From: Pseudomonadota bacterium
GTDB lineage: Bacteria > Pseudomonadota > Alphaproteobacteria > Rhizobiales > Hyphomicrobiaceae
Assembly (NCBI GenBank): GCA_023430845.1
Contig: JAEYYJ010000319.1
Location: 1-6,376 of the forward strand
Direction: 5' to 3'
Length of the DNA: 6,376 bases
Shown: positions 5,904 to 6,376 of the stretch, in pieces
How positions within the stretch are numbered: position 1 is the first letter of the stretch
How the letters are laid out: each line of letters begins with the position of its first letter
The notes under the pieces: model-generated
What the model saw: the letters and a program-made list of their open reading frames with translations, nothing else
The model's database searches: none
Told to the model about the DNA's origin: nothing
Position numbers and translations under genes: made by a program

Positions 5904-6376
5904 TTGACCGCCTACATCATCCGCCGCCTGATGCAGAGCGCCGCCGTCGTATTGGCGATGTCCGTCATCGTCTTCCTCGGGCTGAACGTCATCGGCGATC
6001 CGATCTATCTGTTGATCGATCCCCAGGCGGATCAGGCCGAGATCGAGCGGACGATCCAACGCCTCGGTTTGGATCAGCCCATCTACATTCAGTACTTCAA
6101 CTTCATCACGAACGCGCTGACGGGCAATCTCGGCACGTCATTCGTCCATGGCACATCGGCGCTGAAGCTGATCGTCGATCGGATGCCGGCGACGCTCGAG
6201 ATCGCAATTGCCGCGACGCTGATGTCGATCGTGTTCGGTATTCCGCTCGGTCTCTATGCTGGCCTCAAGCCCGACAGCTTTTTCTCCAAGTCCATCATGG
6301 CGACGTCGATCCTCGGCTTCTCGCTACCCACGTTCTGGGTCGGCATCATGATGATCATGGTGTTCGCGGTCATGCT
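5904..6376 (+). CDS. ABC transporter permease, DppB/OppB type, partial, 3' end outside window
   Basis: This is the first 157 codons of an inner-membrane permease that forms half of the channel of a peptide-type importer. The gene runs off the right edge. The reading begins TAYIIRRLMQSAAVVLAMS, the usual short cytoplasmic start followed by a first membrane segment (about 12-31). A periplasmic region follows with LGLDQPIYIQYFNFITNALT and GNLGTSF (about 54-80), typical of this family. Two more membrane segments are visible, about 98-121 (RMPATLEIAIAATL onward) and 131-157 (ILGFSLPTFWVGIMMIM). The likely start is TTG at 5904, since GGAG (5894-5897) lies six bases upstream and the family's N-terminal residues begin there. 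The first in-frame ATG (5931) would remove conserved residues and has no clear ribosome binding site. It follows the binding-protein gene by 67 bases on the same strand, so both are probably one operon. The missing part should carry the EAA loop that contacts the ATPase. Confidence 0.93.
   Translation, partial: MTAYIIRRLMQSAAVVLAMSVIVFLGLNVIGDPIYLLIDPQADQAEIERTIQRLGLDQPIYIQYFNFITNALTGNLGTSFVHGTSALKLIVDRMPATLEIAIAATLMSIVFGIPLGLYAGLKPDSFFSKSIMATSILGFSLPTFWVGIMMIMVFAVM

Noticed and set aside
1..6376. Mobile elements, CRISPR arrays, tRNA genes, toxin-antitoxin or defence genes
   Set aside because: I looked on both strands and saw no terminal repeats, regularly spaced repeats, cloverleaf sequence or related proteins. 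The gene content is housekeeping, envelope and transport.

Overview
The window looks like an ordinary chromosomal segment of a GC-rich alphaproteobacterium, most likely Hyphomicrobiales (Rhizobiales). This rests on codon use dominated by G/C third positions, on protein features I associate with that group (a dihydroorotase with the D-T-Q-V-H-F-R-E-P-G metal motif, a secreted M15-like peptidase with a basic linker), and on my recollection that ygfZ, tag, an HD hydrolase gene and this type of pyrC cluster in such genomes. I could not run a search, so the taxonomy is inference. I see no rRNA, tRNA, CRISPR array, insertion sequence or phage gene.

Left part (1-1802, minus strand): a tightly packed three-gene operon read right to left. 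It holds ygfZ (folate-binding Fe-S cluster maintenance protein), tag (3-methyladenine DNA glycosylase I) and an HD-domain phosphohydrolase cut by the left edge. Both junctions are 4-base ATGA stop/start overlaps, so translation is probably coupled. A 143-base divergent region (1803-1945) separates the operon from the rightward genes.

Middle (1946-4092, plus strand): a dihydroorotase-family gene (pyrC-like), complete but with Gln in place of the first His of the usual HxH metal motif. A 155-base spacer follows, with a CtrA-like TTAACCAT word and a GC hairpin. Then comes a small exported M15-type (LAS-fold) peptidase, probably acting on peptidoglycan in the periplasm.

Right part (4250-6376, plus strand): the first two genes of a dipeptide/oligopeptide-type ABC importer. 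These are a family 5 periplasmic binding protein and, after a 67-base gap with a strong hairpin, a DppB/OppB-type permease with a probable TTG start, cut by the right edge. The second permease and the ATPase genes would be expected beyond the window.

The parts combine housekeeping (nucleotide metabolism, DNA repair, Fe-S maintenance), envelope and nutrient-uptake functions. I found no evidence of an undescribed multi-gene system. The most notable points are the altered metal motif of the dihydroorotase, the hairpins flanking the binding-protein gene, and the CtrA-like site before the peptidase gene.
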